This document shows positions 5,255 through 5,712 of a DNA stretch of 5,712 bases, in pieces. The DNA comes from an uncultured Eubacteriales bacterium (GTDB lineage Bacteria; Bacillota; Clostridia; Oscillospirales; Acutalibacteraceae). The notes under the pieces were generated by a model that saw nothing but the letters and a program-made list of their open reading frames with translations, did no database searches and was not told the origin of the DNA. Numbering within the stretch: position 1 is the first letter of the stretch; every line of letters starts with the position of its first letter. A program made the translations under genes and the position numbers. The stretch is from contig ONWP01000312.1 of assembly GCA_900321595.1 (NCBI GenBank), positions 1 to 5,712 on the forward strand, read 5' to 3'.

Positions 5255-5712
5255 ATGAAAGAACGCGTACTGCTGCTGTTCGGCGGCGTATCCAGTGAAC
5301 ACGATATCTCCCTGCTCTCCGCCGCCTCCGTACTGCGGCATATCCCGGCCGAGGATTACGACGTGCTGCCCGTGGGCATCACGAAGGACGGCCGGTGGTA
5401 CCTGTACGACGGCGGCGCGGATCAGCTGCCGGGCGACGAATGGCTGAAGGGGACGATCCGTCCCGCCATGCTCTCGCCTGACCGCGGCGACCGGACGCTG
5501 CTGGTCTTCGACGGCGATACCGTCATCCGCACGCCGATCGACGTCTGCTTCCCCGTCCTGCACGGCAAAAACGGCGAGGACGGCACGATGCAGGGTCTGC
5601 TGGAGATCGCCGGCATCCCCTACGTCGGCTGCGGCTGCCTGTCGAGCGCGATGTGTATGGACAAGGCCGTCACGAACACCATGGCGGACGCCGCCGGCGT
5701 GCCGCAGGCGAA
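5255..5712 (+). CDS. ddl: D-alanine--D-alanine ligase, N-terminal part
   Basis: The gene starts with ATG at 5255, one base after the mnmG stop, and runs off the right edge with 152 codons visible. The ligase joins two D-alanines with ATP in the cytoplasm to make the end of the peptidoglycan stem peptide. The N-terminal signature LLLFGGVSSEHDISLLSA at about residues 6-23 includes E15, the residue that holds the first D-alanine. HGKNGEDGTMQGLLE at 103-117 is the classic ligase signature. YVGCGCLSSAMCMDK at 123-137 leads into the ATP-grasp domain, with K137 as the expected ATP contact. The rest of the ATP-grasp domain is outside the window. This includes the omega loop that separates D-Ala from D-Lac or D-Ser ligases, so the acceptor specificity cannot be read. 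With no van regulators or vanH/vanX nearby, a normal housekeeping Ddl is the best call. Confidence 0.95.
   Translation, partial: MKERVLLLFGGVSSEHDISLLSAASVLRHIPAEDYDVLPVGITKDGRWYLYDGGADQLPGDEWLKGTIRPAMLSPDRGDRTLLVFDGDTVIRTPIDVCFPVLHGKNGEDGTMQGLLEIAGIPYVGCGCLSSAMCMDKAVTNTMADAAGVPQA

Noticed and set aside
2880..5712. Vancomycin resistance cluster
   Set aside because: VanZ-like and Ddl proteins alone are common in Gram-positive chromosomes. vanR, vanS, vanH, vanX and vanY are absent and the surrounding genes are housekeeping.

Overview
The window is a GC-rich bacterial segment (most third codon positions are G or C) packed with housekeeping-type genes. Several things point to an anaerobic Gram-positive bacterium, probably a high-GC member of the Clostridia: the Mrp-type Fe-S carrier with an N-terminal cysteine cluster, the VanZ-family protein, the small flavodoxin-like protein and the order mnmG-ddl. 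That assignment is inference from family knowledge and gene order; no rRNA or other marker gene is present.

Layout. Positions 1-141 hold the start of a minus-strand gene that runs off the left edge. It encodes a small N-terminally hydrophobic protein that I do not recognise. Positions 142-374 are a divergent control region with one sigma70/SigA-type promoter facing each way. The rightward promoter is a perfect consensus (TTGACA, 17-base spacer, TATAAT). Two perfect inverted repeats lie back to back over its -10 and start-site region, and look like operators. From 375 to the right edge, seven plus-strand genes follow with no visible internal terminator: a flavodoxin-like protein, a DEDDh 3'-5' exonuclease, an Mrp/NBP35 Fe-S carrier ATPase, a hexapeptide-repeat sugar O-acetyltransferase, a VanZ-family membrane protein, MnmG (tRNA uridine-34 modification) and the first part of a D-alanine--D-alanine ligase. 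Junctions range from a 25-base gap to a 25-base overlap, so one long transcript with translational coupling is likely.

How the genes may work together. No single pathway covers them. Flavodoxin and Mrp share a redox/iron theme; the acetyltransferase, VanZ and Ddl share a cell-envelope theme; the exonuclease and MnmG act on nucleic acids. VanZ and Ddl in one operon can suggest glycopeptide resistance, but vanR, vanS, vanH, vanX and vanY are all absent from the window and the other genes are housekeeping. I therefore read these two as ordinary envelope genes.

I found no mobile element, CRISPR array, RNA gene, prophage trace or clearly new system. The control region at about 200-366 deserves the most attention.
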